Positions 6,612-6,720 of a stretch of DNA of 6,720 nucleotides are shown in pieces. A model generated the notes under the pieces. That model was not told where the DNA came from, ran no database searches, and saw only the letters and a list, made by a program, of their open reading frames with translations. Each line of letters opens with the position of its first letter. Within the stretch, counting starts at the first letter, position 1. The stretch comes from Campylobacterota bacterium (lineage in GTDB: Bacteria > Campylobacterota > Campylobacteria > Campylobacterales > Sulfurovaceae), in NCBI GenBank assembly GCA_015488875.1, contig WFMX01000252.1, forward strand, positions 1 to 6,720, in the 5' to 3' direction. The translations under genes and the position numbers were made by a program.

Positions 6612-6648
6612 GGCTACACTGCAACACCGTTATATCTCAGCCGAGGTC
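6606..6648. repeat. Perfect 10-bp inverted repeat in the island
   Basis: GACCTCGGCT (6606-6615) and AGCCGAGGTC (6639-6648) are exact reverse complements around a 23-base spacer. No T-run follows on either side, so it is not a normal intrinsic terminator. The left arm also takes part in the outer end of the hairpin at 6552-6611, so the two structures would compete. Confidence 0.65.
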
Positions 6649-6720
6649 GAACAATTTCTATACGAGGACACAGCTTCCGTTCGCTTCGCTCACGAAACCA
6701 ATGTCCCCTAATTATTAGAC

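Larger units (their letters stand above)
6550..6710. other. GC-richer structured non-coding island upstream of soxX
   Basis: This stretch is visibly richer in G and C than the genes beside it and has no convincing reading frame. Its ends are inverted (TAGGGG at 6550-6555, CCCCTA at 6705-6710). Inside are two strong hairpin candidates (6552-6611 and 6606-6648) and two related motifs in opposite orientation: GAGCGTAGCG near 6577 and, on the other strand, GAGCGAAGCG at 6682-6691. It could be a small non-coding RNA, a miniature transposable element or a dispersed intergenic repeat. I do not recognise the family. It ends about 40 bases upstream of the promoter -10, so it might also affect sox transcription. 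Confidence 0.5.

Noticed and set aside
6606..6648. Intrinsic terminator of a gene to the right
   Set aside because: The 23-base spacer is long and there is no T-run after either arm.
6600..6670. Possible tRNA (GGTCGAACA resembles a T-loop)
   Set aside because: No acceptor, anticodon or T-arm pairing can be drawn around it.
6614..6718. Minus-strand open frame entering from the right edge, which might be the end of another gene
   Set aside because: The 34 codons are arginine-rich, unlike the neighbours, run through the inverted repeats and have no domain or start; a structured non-coding element explains the sequence better. A longer upstream sequence could change this.

Overview
The window reads as a single minus-strand operon for periplasmic thiosulfate oxidation (Sox) from a sulfur-oxidising member of the Campylobacterota (Sulfurimonas/Sulfurovum/Sulfuricurvum type). 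The taxonomic call rests on the gene order soxX-soxY-soxZ-soxA-soxB without soxCD, the apparently single-haem SoxA, the moderately AT-rich coding sequence rich in ATA, CTA and AGA codons, and an OprD-like porin next to the cluster. It is an inference from layout and protein style; no database search was made.

Transcription runs from right to left. At the right edge (about 6550-6710) is a GC-richer, non-coding island full of inverted repeats. Next comes a likely extended -10 promoter (6504-6512), then soxX (5906-6475), soxY (5423-5893), an 89-base gap holding a hairpin, soxZ (4995-5333), soxA (4227-4991) and soxB (2441-4216). After an 82-base gap with a perfect 12-bp inverted repeat come a 501-residue outer-membrane porin (853-2358) and a secreted metallo-beta-lactamase-fold hydrolase (844 running off the left edge at 1). 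Gene spacings inside the cluster are otherwise 3 to 12 bases, so co-transcription is likely. No gene-free stretch exceeds 300 bases; the longest is the 245 bases upstream of soxX.

How the parts should work together, from the known Sox pathway: SoxXA, a c-type cytochrome pair, oxidatively joins thiosulfate to the C-terminal cysteine of SoxY, carried by the SoxYZ complex. SoxB, a dimanganese hydrolase, releases sulfate. The sulfane sulfur left on SoxY needs SoxCD or another route, which is not in this window. SoxB and SoxY carry twin-arginine signals; SoxX, SoxA, the porin and the hydrolase carry Sec-type signals; SoxZ has none and is probably co-exported with SoxY. The porin may pass sulfur anions across the outer membrane. 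The hydrolase resembles SoxH-like metallohydrolases of unknown substrate.

Reading the ribosome binding sites moves two starts: soxX most likely begins at 6475 rather than 6508, and soxY at 5893 rather than 5899. The least explained parts are the structured island upstream of soxX, a cysteine-bearing SoxB C-terminus, a second cysteine in SoxY, and the porin-hydrolase pair attached to the sox genes. The core system itself is a known one.
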